Shown: positions 42,797-50,290 of the stretch, one piece after another
Numbering within the stretch: the first letter of the stretch is position 1
Layout of the letters: every line of letters begins with the position of its first letter
From: G016756615 sp050958605
Lineage (GTDB): Bacteria; Pseudomonadota; Alphaproteobacteria; Rhizobiales; Rhizobiaceae
Assembly: GCF_050958605.1 (NCBI RefSeq)
Contig: NZ_JBJHDO010000011.1
Location: forward strand, 1-64,000
Direction: 5' to 3'
DNA length: 64,000 nt
The notes under the pieces: generated by a model
What the model saw: the letters and a program-made list of their open reading frames with translations, nothing else
Told to the model about the DNA's origin: nothing
Databases searched by the model: none
Position numbers and translations under genes: made by a program

Positions 42797-43219
42797 TCAG
42801 TCGGAGACAGCGGCCAGCTTGGACGGCCCCGACAATTCCGGAAAGAGGGCCGCAAGCTTGGCCGGGGTGTTGACCCTCTCGGCCTGAACCTGGGTCACAC
42901 TCTTGGTCACCGGGGGAGCCGCAGCGATGCGAGCCTTATTAGCGGCAAGCTCGGCCTCGACCTTTGACGAGACTCCGTAGGTACGGACGGCTCGATCGGC
43001 GGCAGGACGTACCAGCATGTGAACTTCCTTCAGGATGCTCTCCAACTCATTTGCCTTGGATACGGCAGCATTCTGGCCTTTAACGGCGGCGTCCAGTTGG
43101 GCCTTGAGGGAGGCTATCTCGGCCTCTAGGGTCTTGATCGTGTCGGCCTCTTCGAGGGCGGCGAGTTGGGCTTGGAGGTCCTCACGGGACATAGGTTTCT
43201 TGGACAAGGTGTTGGTCAT
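42797..43219 (-). CDS. Coiled-coil protein of the element, unknown function
   Basis: A 140-residue protein. Residues ~10-70 form an uninterrupted heptad-like helix (LQAQLAALEEADTIKTLEAE, IASLKAQLDAAVKGQ), followed by a hinge and a conserved-looking C terminus with KLAALFPELSGPSKLAAV. The ATG overlaps the previous stop (ATGA), which explains why AAAGG sits directly against the start: translation is coupled. Position and look resemble small structural or scaffolding proteins of phages, but nothing firm can be said. Confidence 0.55.
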   Translation of the reverse strand: MTNTLSKKPMSREDLQAQLAALEEADTIKTLEAEIASLKAQLDAAVKGQNAAVSKANELESILKEVHMLVRPAADRAVRTYGVSSKVEAELAANKARIAAAPPVTKSVTQVQAERVNTPAKLAALFPELSGPSKLAAVSD

Positions 43220-43425
43220 CCTTTCGGGGGCAAGGCAACGATGGGGTGGACAGGGGTGCTGTCCTTTCGGCTCCACTCAGCGGCTGTGCGAGGCTGGGCA
43301 GAACGGAGGACACGACCGGCAATCGCCCGGAGACGATTGGCCTCAGAGGAGAAGGAGGGGCCGGTCATCAGATCGGCGGCACGGCGGAGACACGCGGCAG
43401 CCTCTTGGGCCTGGTTGAGATTCAT
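43216..43425 (-). CDS. Small helical protein of the element, unknown function
   Basis: A 69-residue frame starting MNLNQAQEAAACLRRAADLM with basic and Ala-rich helical content and a Pro-rich end. AAAGGG precedes the start by six bases. The stop overlaps the start of the coiled-coil gene by four bases. Family unknown. Confidence 0.5.
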   Translation of the reverse strand: MNLNQAQEAAACLRRAADLMTGPSFSSEANRLRAIAGRVLRSAQPRTAAEWSRKDSTPVHPIVALPPKG

Positions 43426-43441
43426 AAAGGGTTCCCTTTCG

Positions 43442-43648
43442 CTAGGTGTTGACCGAAGGGACGCCCGAGGGGGTCACCTGTTGTTTCGTGCCAGTGATCC
43501 CGAGGCCGTTCTCGGACCTATATTTTTTGGTACCAAGGGCGAGGGTATTCGCTTTGTTCGAGGCCGATTTCTTATCAGGTGCGGCCTGGTTTAGGACTTC
43601 CGGCGGGGGAGTTGGTTGAATGGCGGGGCTATCAGAACCGAAGCACAC
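43442..43648 (-). CDS. Small phage-like protein resembling podovirus tail-assembly gp7.3 type
   Basis: A 68-residue protein starting MCFGSDSP with a Pro-rich linker (PTPPPEVLNQ), a basic Ser/Lys stretch and ENGLGITGTKQQ near the end. Small proteins of T7-like podoviruses encoded among the tail genes share this MCFGG...PPP...GLxI pattern. The match is by pattern only, with no alignment run. If right, it is the clearest sign that part of the element derives from a podophage. Confidence 0.4.
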   Translation of the reverse strand: MCFGSDSPAIQPTPPPEVLNQAAPDKKSASNKANTLALGTKKYRSENGLGITGTKQQVTPSGVPSVNT

Positions 43649-43727
43649 AGGCGGTATTCCTCAGATAGGCAGATAGGCAGCCGCGAGGACCACCAAGAGG
43701 GCGCAAGAGTAGGCGAGTGCCGGACCG

Positions 43728-44447
43728 TTAAGCATCGGGGAGGCTTTCCCACCAAAGCTTATAAGCGGCGGACAGCTTCCGGCCCGGGAGTTTTCCCGTG
43801 GTGACATCCGTCACAATCCTTCGGGCAAGCGGGTCCTCCGTGGAGGACGCTGCATAGACAAGCGCGTCCCACCGGGATGCACCGATTGTGCCGTGTGCGA
43901 CCCGCTCTCCAGCTTCCATTACTGCCGTTTGAATGGCAGAAGACGCGGTTACATGGTCGAGGCCGGTTGCCTCGGCAATCTTGTCTAGGCTGTCCATGGC
44001 ATCGTCGCTGTTGACGATGAATTCGGCAGTCTCTTTGAAGACCGCCTCGGGGACGTGTTGGGCCAGCTCCTGGAGGGTCTCCGAGGGGAGCGGATATTCC
44101 TTGCGGGACTGGAGGTCTTCAAGTTCTGCCTCGGTCTCCTCCATTTCCTCGGCGGTCGGTTCGAGCAAATCGCTCTCTACGCCATAGCGGTTGAAAGCTG
44201 ACTCGGCAGCGTCCGGCTCATCGAAGTCGACCGAGAAGGAGACGCCTTGCTCGTCTGCCTCGGCTTCCATCCCGAGGCCCATGCTCTCGGCAATGTCGAC
44301 GTCAACAAATGAATTCAGGGCAGGCGACCATATGGTGCCCGGGGGGCTCTCCATGGGAGCGCGGCCTACTGCATAGGCGGGGGAGGCGTCACGTGAATAG
44401 ACGCTGAGGAGGTTGTCCCCCTCATCGAAGTTATTCCAATTGTTCAA
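43728..44447 (-). CDS. Acidic protein of the element, unknown function
   Basis: A 239-residue protein, strongly acidic between residues ~50 and ~125 (PTAEEMEETEAELEDLQSRK). A compact helical C-terminal half follows, with VPEAVFKETAEFIVNSDDAMDSLDKI and WDALVYAASSTEDPLARRIV. I do not recognise it. Acidic helical proteins of this size at this position in phages are often scaffolding or capsid-assembly factors, but no capsid gene accompanies it. AGGAAGT precedes the start region. Confidence 0.5.
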   Translation of the reverse strand: MNNWNNFDEGDNLLSVYSRDASPAYAVGRAPMESPPGTIWSPALNSFVDVDIAESMGLGMEAEADEQGVSFSVDFDEPDAAESAFNRYGVESDLLEPTAEEMEETEAELEDLQSRKEYPLPSETLQELAQHVPEAVFKETAEFIVNSDDAMDSLDKIAEATGLDHVTASSAIQTAVMEAGERVAHGTIGASRWDALVYAASSTEDPLARRIVTDVTTGKLPGRKLSAAYKLWWESLPDA

Positions 44448-44480
44448 TGTACTTCCTTTTCGATTGGGTATGACGCACAG

Positions 44481-45275
44481 CTAACCAAGTAGGTCAGCGT
44501 TGCGGAGTGCGGCCTTGGCGAAAGACAACAGGGTCATTTCGCTGCCGTCTGGGCCGGACATTTTTACCGGCTGGTCCCACCACCCTTGGGGAGACCCGAA
44601 GATTTCCCGGGTGTGGCGGAGGAGGTCGGAGCCTATGAGGCGTTGACCGGTTCGGGAGTGAGCGGAGGAACCCTTGAGGGTCCCAAGGGGCTTGCCCGCT
44701 TGGGTCTCTAGGAACCGCTCCCGGTTCTCGGGGAGACCGGAATAGAACAAGGCGACCCAGCCCATAAGGGCAAGCGTCCGGTATAGGAGTGACGCATAGG
44801 CCTTAGGTTTGCGGGCCTTCTGTCCTGCCCTTTCGGGAGTGCCGTTAACGTAGTTGGCCAGTAGACCACGCCCCCGGGCGACGGCAGGCATTCTTTTGTG
44901 AGTGTCCCCGGGGAGCAGTCTGTGAGACGGCGGGTGTCCGTTCGACACGCGGCGCTCCAGGTTTCGGAGGTCCTCAGAGACACGCTCGGCAATCTCGGGG
45001 TGCCCCTCCAGGTACAAGCGGGTAGCCGTCTCCAATACCTTTAGCTCGGCAGCCTTCGGCAGTCGGGACAAAGGGTCACCGGTCCGTCGAAAGCGGGCAC
45101 GGTGGGTTTCACAATAGGGGCTGATCTTGGAACGGAGCCGGGAACACCCCGGGCAGGAACACGGATACTGCTCATTCAAGAGCGATCGTTTGCGGATTGA
45201 GGCACGGGTGGCGGGAGTGGCGTCCTGCCCCACAAACCACTCAGACGGGCGGCCCCTCATTTTGGGTTTGGCCAT
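44481..45275 (-). CDS. Zinc-finger protein of the element, unknown function
   Basis: A 264-residue basic protein. Residues 39-58 hold a Cys/His cluster: C39, C41, C44, C55 and H58, then RRTGDP. This is the pattern of HNH-like or zinc-ribbon phage proteins (CxxxGCxR...YCxxHxxRxRRxGDP). The rest is helical, with a hydrophobic stretch LLYRTLALMGWVALFYSGLP around 163-182. It overlaps the previous gene by 35 bases. It may bind DNA; nuclease residues are not convincing. Confidence 0.55.
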   Translation of the reverse strand: MAKPKMRGRPSEWFVGQDATPATRASIRKRSLLNEQYPCSCPGCSRLRSKISPYCETHRARFRRTGDPLSRLPKAAELKVLETATRLYLEGHPEIAERVSEDLRNLERRVSNGHPPSHRLLPGDTHKRMPAVARGRGLLANYVNGTPERAGQKARKPKAYASLLYRTLALMGWVALFYSGLPENRERFLETQAGKPLGTLKGSSAHSRTGQRLIGSDLLRHTREIFGSPQGWWDQPVKMSGPDGSEMTLLSFAKAALRNADLLG

Positions 45276-45534
45276 CGGCGGAACCCTTCTTATCGGTGAT
45301 AGCGTGGCGCAAGGCCTGTAGCGTGAGAGAGCGGATTAGCTCGGGGTGAACATCAAGCGCTCGGGCCTCCCTCAGGGTGTCCCTCATCGAGCGGATAGTC
45401 TCGATGCTGAGACGGTAGCGTGAGGCAATCTCATCGAGGGAGAGAGGCTCAGACCCCCTCAGGGTGTCCAAGGCGTGACGCTCTCTGTAGACCCGGTGGT
45501 CAGGGTATAGGTGATCGAAGTCGGTAATGGGCAT
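45241..45534 (-). CDS. Small helix-turn-helix protein of the element
   Basis: A 97-residue protein with a likely helix-turn-helix at residues ~31-52 (LSLDEIASRYRLSIETIRSM). The rest is charged helices. No strong ribosome-binding site precedes ATG 45534, but an overlapping frame (45500-45688) might couple its translation. Its 3' end overlaps the zinc-finger gene. It could regulate the element or act like a small terminase or replication-initiation partner; only DNA binding is suggested. Confidence 0.55.
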   Translation of the reverse strand: MPITDFDHLYPDHRVYRERHALDTLRGSEPLSLDEIASRYRLSIETIRSMRDTLREARALDVHPELIRSLTLQALRHAITDKKGSADGQTQNEGPPV

Positions 45535-45806
45535 GAAGCATTTCCAGCGAAGTGAATGAGTGCACCCGATCTATATCCGACCAAGCTATAAAAAGATCGT
45601 ATCCAGGAGGGTACTGGGAGTGCACAGATAGTTTCACCCAATGTGAATATACTTCTTCCTCACTCTTATTATTACTACTAGCTAACATTAGAAGGACACT
45701 AAGAGTGTACTAAGAGTATCTCTTTTCTATACTCTCCCCTCCGTATGGTCGGGTAATTTTTAGTTGTGATCAGCGAGGCTGATACAACCTTGTCTTAATA
45801 AGGCCG
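45535..45806. other. AT-rich noncoding stretch in the element
   Basis: About 270 bases, visibly AT-rich compared with the surroundings. An imperfect palindrome TTGTGATCAGC-GAG-GCTGATACAA lies at 45763-45786. An overlapping 62-codon frame (45500-45688) lacks a ribosome-binding site and is not counted as a gene. This may be a promoter/operator region for the leftward genes. Confidence 0.4.
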
Positions 45807-46211
45807 TCAGGCTGCTAGTCCCCTCGGTCGTGTGGCCGCATCCAGGATGTTGCCCCAGATGGCTAAGGGAATCCGGGCAGGTGCAAGCCAAGGTGCTTCA
45901 AGGGATCGAACCTCGACCCTGCCCCCTTCCTCCACCGCCTCTACATTCCGATAGCCGCACCCTATCGAGGGGCATTCATCGTGTAGGAAAACGAAGCCCC
46001 GATAGGCTGCCTCGGGATTGCCCCGCCTTGACGCAGCGGGCGGCCTAGGAGTCGATGTCACACTTATTCCGGGGTGCGTATCGGAATTATCTGTGACACG
46101 CCTTCTGGAGGCTCTCTTTCGACACGCTGGGGAGCAGTGCTTGGCATCGGTTCGGAGGGCAGCGAAACCCTCCCCGCAACACTGACATGTTGCGTGAATA
46201 CGCTTCTTCAT
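45807..46211 (-). CDS. Small CxxC zinc-finger protein of the element
   Basis: A 134-residue protein starting MKKRIHATCQCCGEGFAALR. Cys9, Cys12, Cys26 and Cys30 form a treble-clef-like zinc site (KHCSPACRKRASRRR), followed by a flexible Pro/Ser region and a C-terminal domain with FLHDECPSIGCGYRN. Such short proteins are frequent in phage and satellite genomes, where they often act as transcription or DNA-packaging helpers. One of the two 42-43 bp palindromes of the element falls within its coding sequence. Confidence 0.55.
   Translation of the reverse strand: MKKRIHATCQCCGEGFAALRTDAKHCSPACRKRASRRRVTDNSDTHPGISVTSTPRPPAASRRGNPEAAYRGFVFLHDECPSIGCGYRNVEAVEEGGRVEVRSLEAPWLAPARIPLAIWGNILDAATRPRGLAA
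46056..46098. repeat. 43-bp palindrome, copy A (TGTCACA...TGTGACA)
   Basis: TGTCACACTTA at the left and ATTATCTGTGACA at the right pair around a CCGG-rich centre. The match with copy B at 46266-46307 extends leftward to GCCTAGG (46043-46049). The two copies have the same orientation and start exactly 210 bases apart. It lies inside the zinc-finger gene. Confidence 0.75.
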
Positions 46212-46613
46212 TGATGGGGGTCCTTCTCTTTCGAAGAGCAGGCGCACCGGAGAGCCTAGGGGCGATGTCACACTTAGCCGGGATCGCTACCGGGATTATC
46301 TGTGACACGGGCTGTAGACAGCCTCCCCGAGGTGCTCTGATGGGAAAGAAGGGGGACACCCACGCACCGAGGCTAAGGCGCGTTGGTTGAGGTCAAATAG
46401 GTTGAACCTGGGTGCCCCCAAGAGGGATATTTTGGAGTGCGTCCCTCTGGTCCAAAAAAGGAAACCGAGGGGAGGAAAGATGGAAGGTGACAAGCCCCGA
46501 GGTGCTCAACCGGAACCCTCCCGGGAAAGGAAGGACAAACCGGTCAGGTCCCGGGAGCCACACTCGGGGCGAAGTTTTGATGTCATTCTATATGGTCGGT
46601 ATATTTCGGTAAC
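46212..46613. other. Control region between recombinase and zinc-finger gene
   Basis: 402 bases between the end of the recombinase gene and the start of the leftward small genes, holding palindrome copy B. A rightward 83-codon frame from 46387 starts with TTG, has no ribosome-binding site and overlaps the recombinase end; it is not supported as a gene. Confidence 0.45.
46266..46307. promoter_or_regulatory. 42-bp palindrome, copy B, upstream of the leftward small genes
   Basis: TGTCACACTTAGCCGGG pairs with CCGGGATTATCTGTGACA. Copy B begins 55 bases upstream of the zinc-finger gene start, where an operator for the leftward transcription unit would be expected. Two copies spaced by 210 bp (about 20 helical turns) could hold a repressor loop or form a replication or packaging site; the role is inferred. 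Confidence 0.55.
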
Positions 46614-48170
46614 TTACCCCTCGACTGGCAAATCATAAGAGATCGAGGTCGGTTCTCCGCCCTGCTTCCAGTAGAAATCCAGGGTGCCCTGCCGGTGGTC
46701 GACAATGACATGAGTGAAGGCGTCGCGTAGGGCGGTGTTGACGTTGGTCACGGTGCTCTTCGGGTTCCCGAAAGCTTCCTCTAGACCCTTCACCACTCGG
46801 GCAATCGCTCGCTTGTTTCCCCGGCTGGCAAGTCTGTTTAGCTCTTCCTGTCGTGCCTCCACCTCGGCAAGGGCGTGCTCATATTCGGACAGGCTGCGAC
46901 GAAGGGCAGGCGATTTGTTTCCTGCCGCTATCTCTTCGGTAATGTTCGCAATCGCTCCGGTGATCCCGTCCCAGTCGCGTTGGGCCTCAAGGATGCGCCG
47001 GTCTATGTCCGTGTCCCCACTGGGGACCACATGGACCAATTCACGAGTTCCCGCGTGTCTAATGGCTGCTTCCACTAGGCCAAGCTTCACCTGCTTATAT
47101 TCGCACCTTGCCCCGCTCTTGGCCTTGGTGCAAACGAGATAGGGCGTGCCGCCTTTCCGGCCTTTGTTAACGCGGGTCATCGTGGAGCCACATAGGGGGC
47201 ACTTGGCTAGGCCAGCAAGGACGTTTGAGACCTCCTCCCTGTCAGCTCTCATCCTTGGCGCATTACGTCCCTGTTGGCGCACTTGGATGCGATCGAAGAG
47301 CGCCTGGGGAACTATCGGAGGAAAGTAGTCCGGTATAGGAGCCAAGGCGTCCCGCACCTTCTTCCCGCTTACCTCTCGGGTCTCATGGGGCGTGAAGGTT
47401 CCTATCACTGCCGGATTGCTCAACAGCTTGCTGACATAGGAGCGGTGCCAGAAGGCTGCCTTTCGGCTTCCATCCCCAAACGGCTCTACACCCTCGGCAT
47501 TGAGGCGTTGGGCAATGGCGTGCTGTCCAATCCCCTTGTCGGCATCCTTGAAGATACGGAGGATGACAGAAGCGCGGTCCCCTAGCACTTCATACGTGCT
47601 GTCCCGGAGGGTTAACCAAGCGGGGGTGCGGCGGGTGATAGGCAGCTTGTCATCACGTGCCCGGACTTTCTTCCTGCCCCAAGCCTCCCTCACCCGCTTG
47701 GACTTGGTCTCGCTCTCTTCGTTGGCACGAATGGCGACCATGAATGCCCACATGAAGGACATAGGGTCAGCGTCCAGCGTCTCCGACGTGTACTCTTTGC
47801 TGTCCGCGAGGGTCACAAGGGTGATTCCGCCCTCGCAAATGTCCTCTAGCAGTCGGACAGCCTTTCGAGGCTTCTCACGGCTTAGGCGGTCCATGCTCTC
47901 GACAAGGAGATATGACCCCTTCTCCACGACACCATCCTCCACCGCCTGGAGGAAGTCAGCAAGCGCACCATCATTCTTGTTCCGGCCGCGATACGCGGAT
48001 ATGCCTTGATCCATGTAGGCATCGTCTACCAAGTCCAGGCCGTGGCTCCGGGCGTAATCCTCCGCCTTGGTCAACTGCCGCCTTAAGCTGTCACCCCTCG
48101 CCTGCTCCGGTGTGGAAAAGCGGACATAGCTAAAGGCTTTTGGTCTATCGAATGTAGGCATCTCTTCCAT
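46614..48170 (-). CDS. Large serine recombinase (integrase) of the comM element
   Basis: A 518-residue protein. Residues ~11-155 are the resolvase-type catalytic domain with nucleophile Ser19 in YVRFSTPEQ, and ESMDRLSREKPRKA. Residues ~165-300 are the recombinase domain. A zinc ribbon follows (KCPLCGSTM...VCTK...ARCEY). After it comes a coiled coil (EYEHALAEVEARQEELNRL), as in phiC31-like integrases. It would cut attP and comM attB at a two-base core and rejoin without host factors; excision usually needs a small directionality factor, not identified here. ATG 48170 follows AAGAGG. The gene starts about 55 bases from the right junction. Confidence 0.93.
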   Translation of the reverse strand: MEEMPTFDRPKAFSYVRFSTPEQARGDSLRRQLTKAEDYARSHGLDLVDDAYMDQGISAYRGRNKNDGALADFLQAVEDGVVEKGSYLLVESMDRLSREKPRKAVRLLEDICEGGITLVTLADSKEYTSETLDADPMSFMWAFMVAIRANEESETKSKRVREAWGRKKVRARDDKLPITRRTPAWLTLRDSTYEVLGDRASVILRIFKDADKGIGQHAIAQRLNAEGVEPFGDGSRKAAFWHRSYVSKLLSNPAVIGTFTPHETREVSGKKVRDALAPIPDYFPPIVPQALFDRIQVRQQGRNAPRMRADREEVSNVLAGLAKCPLCGSTMTRVNKGRKGGTPYLVCTKAKSGARCEYKQVKLGLVEAAIRHAGTRELVHVVPSGDTDIDRRILEAQRDWDGITGAIANITEEIAAGNKSPALRRSLSEYEHALAEVEARQEELNRLASRGNKRAIARVVKGLEEAFGNPKSTVTNVNTALRDAFTHVIVDHRQGTLDFYWKQGGEPTSISYDLPVEG

Positions 48171-48223
48171 GAACCTCTTGTTATCACAGGGAACATGGGA
48201 GGTCCTATCGAAATATCTTGCTG

Positions 48224-49114
48224 ATGGTCGGGCCGCCCGGCTCGGGCAAGTCGATGCTGGCGCAGCGGCTGCCCTCCATCCTGCCGCCACTGTCGCCCAA
48301 GGAATTGCTCGAAGTGTCGATGGTCGCATCGATCGCCGGCGAGATCGCGGGCGGAAAGCTCACCGACCGGCGACCGTTCCGCGCGCCACATCATTCGGCC
48401 TCCATGGCGGCGATGGTCGGAGGCGGCCACCGCGTCAGGCCGGGCGAGGCATCGCTCTCTCATCACGGCGTGCTGTTCCTCGATGAGTTGCCGGAATTCG
48501 CGCCGGCGGTGCTCGATTCGCTGCGCCAGCCGCTGGAGACGGGCGAATGCGTGATCGCGCGCGCCAACCACCGCGTCGCCTATCCCGCCCGAATTCAACT
48601 CGTCGCCGCCATGAACCCTTGCCGCTGCGGCATGGCCGGCGAGCCCGGCTATCGCTGCGCGCGCGGACCGCGCTGCCAGACGGACTACCAAGCCCGTGTC
48701 TCGGGCCCCCTGCTCGACCGGATCGACCTCAGGGTCGACGTGCCGGCGGTCTCGGCCGCCGACCTTATCCGTCCGGCCCGGGCCGAACCCAGCGCCGTGG
48801 TCGCCGAGCGGGTGGCGCGGGCGCGCGCCATCCAGCGGGAACGGTTCGAACGCCTGGGCGCCGCGTCGATCACGACCAATGCCCATTGCCCGACCGCGCT
48901 GGTCGAGGAGGTCGCGGCCCCCGACGCAGCCGGGCTCGCTCTGTTGCGCGACGCCAGCGAGAAGATGAACTTCTCCGCCCGCGCCTACCACCGCGTGCTC
49001 AAGGTAGCGCGCACGCTGGCCGATCTCGAAGGCGCCGATAACGTCGGTCGCCTCCATCTGGCGGAAGCGATTTCCTATCGCATGATCGGGGAGCGGATGG
49101 CTCAAGCGGCGTGA
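48224..49114 (+). pseudogene. comM: comM (YifB) 3' half
   Basis: From the ATG at the right junction the frame continues the ComM AAA domain: MVGPPGSGKSMLAQRLPSIL (Walker A GPPGSGKS), PFRAPHHSASMAAMVGGG, GVLFLDELPEF (Walker B), MNPCRCGMAGEPGYRCARGP and LLDRIDLRVDVP, with the usual C-terminal MNFSARAYHRVLKVARTLAD. About 295 codons, complete to the normal stop. Without the N-terminal half and a promoter it is presumed silent while the element is in place. The reading frame is intact, which suggests the insertion is recent or reversible. Confidence 0.94.
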
Positions 49115-49148
49115 GGCGGCACGCCCGAGGCATTGGATGGCTCGGGTT

Positions 49149-49754
49149 TCAGCGCACCGAGCCGACCATGGTGGTCAAGCCTTCGCGGATCGACACCCAG
49201 CGCCCGGTGTTCACCGACGATTGGCGCTTCAGGTAACGATAGTCGGTCTCGCTCCAGATCTTCACGCTGTCGCTCAGATTGTCGAGGATGAAATCGCCCT
49301 TGTCGGTTCTGACGGTGAGCACGGCATGCCCTTCGCCATCGGGCTTGCGCACGACGGTGATCAGCAGGTTCGACAGCGAGATGCCCTTGGCGGCAAGCTC
49401 GCGTCGCTTTTCAAGCACATAGTCCTCGCAGTCGCCGGCGCCGTCCGGGTAGGACCAGACCTCGTCCTTCCCATACATGTCGAGGTCGTTCATCGGCTTG
49501 ACGGCCTGATTGACCGCCAGGTTGATCGCGTCGAGCTCCTGCCAGAGATCGCCGGTCATGTGCTCCGGCCCATTGTCCTGGAGCCTTATGCTGCATTCCG
49601 CGGGATTGGTCCTGCAGAACTCGAAATGGCCGATGGGCTGTGAGGTCAGCCCGCCTGTCGTCATCGGCGCGGCGGCGGCCGAGGCTGCTCCAGCGACCAG
49701 CCCCAGAACGATGGCGCACAACTTTCTCGTGATGCTCTTCGGTGAGGAGAACAT
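49149..49754 (-). CDS. Transglutaminase-like cysteine peptidase, BTLCP family
   Basis: A 201-residue secreted protein with a signal sequence of about 28 residues. The predicted catalytic triad is visible: Cys in GAGDCEDYVLEKR, His in GEGHAVLTVRT and Asp in FILDNLSD. The family (DUF920/BTLCP) is typical of alpha- and gammaproteobacteria; relatives such as LapG cut adhesins under c-di-GMP control, but this one lacks a LapD neighbour and its target is unknown. It is convergent with comM. Confidence 0.87.
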   Translation of the reverse strand: MFSSPKSITRKLCAIVLGLVAGAASAAAAPMTTGGLTSQPIGHFEFCRTNPAECSIRLQDNGPEHMTGDLWQELDAINLAVNQAVKPMNDLDMYGKDEVWSYPDGAGDCEDYVLEKRRELAAKGISLSNLLITVVRKPDGEGHAVLTVRTDKGDFILDNLSDSVKIWSETDYRYLKRQSSVNTGRWVSIREGLTTMVGSVR

Positions 49755-50290
49755 ACCCCAGCCCCGTAGGCCCCTGTTACCTTTGTTAATAAAACGTTAA
49801 GAACGTTCCGGCCGGCCTGTCAATTCTCGTAATGTCGCAGATTGGCAGCATGGTTACCGTTGGGAGCGGACCGCGACGATTCTGCAACAGGGCAGCCACC
49901 ATGTCGGCCCGCTGCGGAAGGGGTCATCCCAACTCCTTCGGCGTAGTCGGCCGGCCAATGAGGACAACCATGGCGCGATCTCCAAGCCCATGCATCCGCT
50001 CACATCGGTGGTAGGCAGGTCAACGTCACTACATCCGCCAGTGGCGTCGGCTCCCGGTCTTTCATGAAAAAGGAGGATGGCCGCCGGCAGAACGCCGGAG
50101 CCTGAATGGAAAAATGTAGCGCGAGCTCGAAAAGCGAAACCGTTTTTCGGACAATGAAGACGCTACAGCTGCTCAAACCGCTGGAACACGGTTGGGCAAC
50201 ATGCATATCGAGCGATCAAACGCCTTGCGGCCAGCCGGGTACGCGGCGCTTTTGAGCCCCGAGAGATCAATCCAGCCGAAATGGGTGCCG
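49755..50290. other. Gene-free interval
   Basis: 536 bases between the BTLCP gene and phaZ. Only short frames without ribosome-binding sites or recognisable content are present, and no clear repeat or RNA was seen. The start side presumably holds the BTLCP promoter. Confidence 0.4.

Larger units (their letters stand above)
40986..48226. mobile_element. 7.24-kb integrative element with large serine recombinase, inserted in comM
   Basis: comM is split between the codons for LLM and VGPPGSGKS. The left junction reads CTCCTC-ATG-TCAATT (ATG at 40986-40988) and the right junction TTGCTG-ATG-GTCGGG (ATG at 48224-48226). The three-base ATG is the only exact repeat, as expected for serine integrases, which use a two-base core. 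Removing one copy and the intervening 7,238 bp rebuilds a single ComM of about 510 residues. The recombinase gene starts about 55 bases from the right end, the usual place next to attP. The cargo is a leftward train of small genes, a few phage-like, plus a Cas2-like gene. No capsid, terminase, replication or conjugation gene is recognisable. Confidence 0.92.

Noticed and set aside
45500..45688. 62-codon leftward frame upstream of the small HTH gene
   Set aside because: No ribosome-binding site and no similarity; kept only as a possible coupling frame.
46387..46638. Rightward 83-codon frame beside the recombinase
   Set aside because: It starts with TTG, has no ribosome-binding site, overlaps the recombinase end and has no recognisable content.
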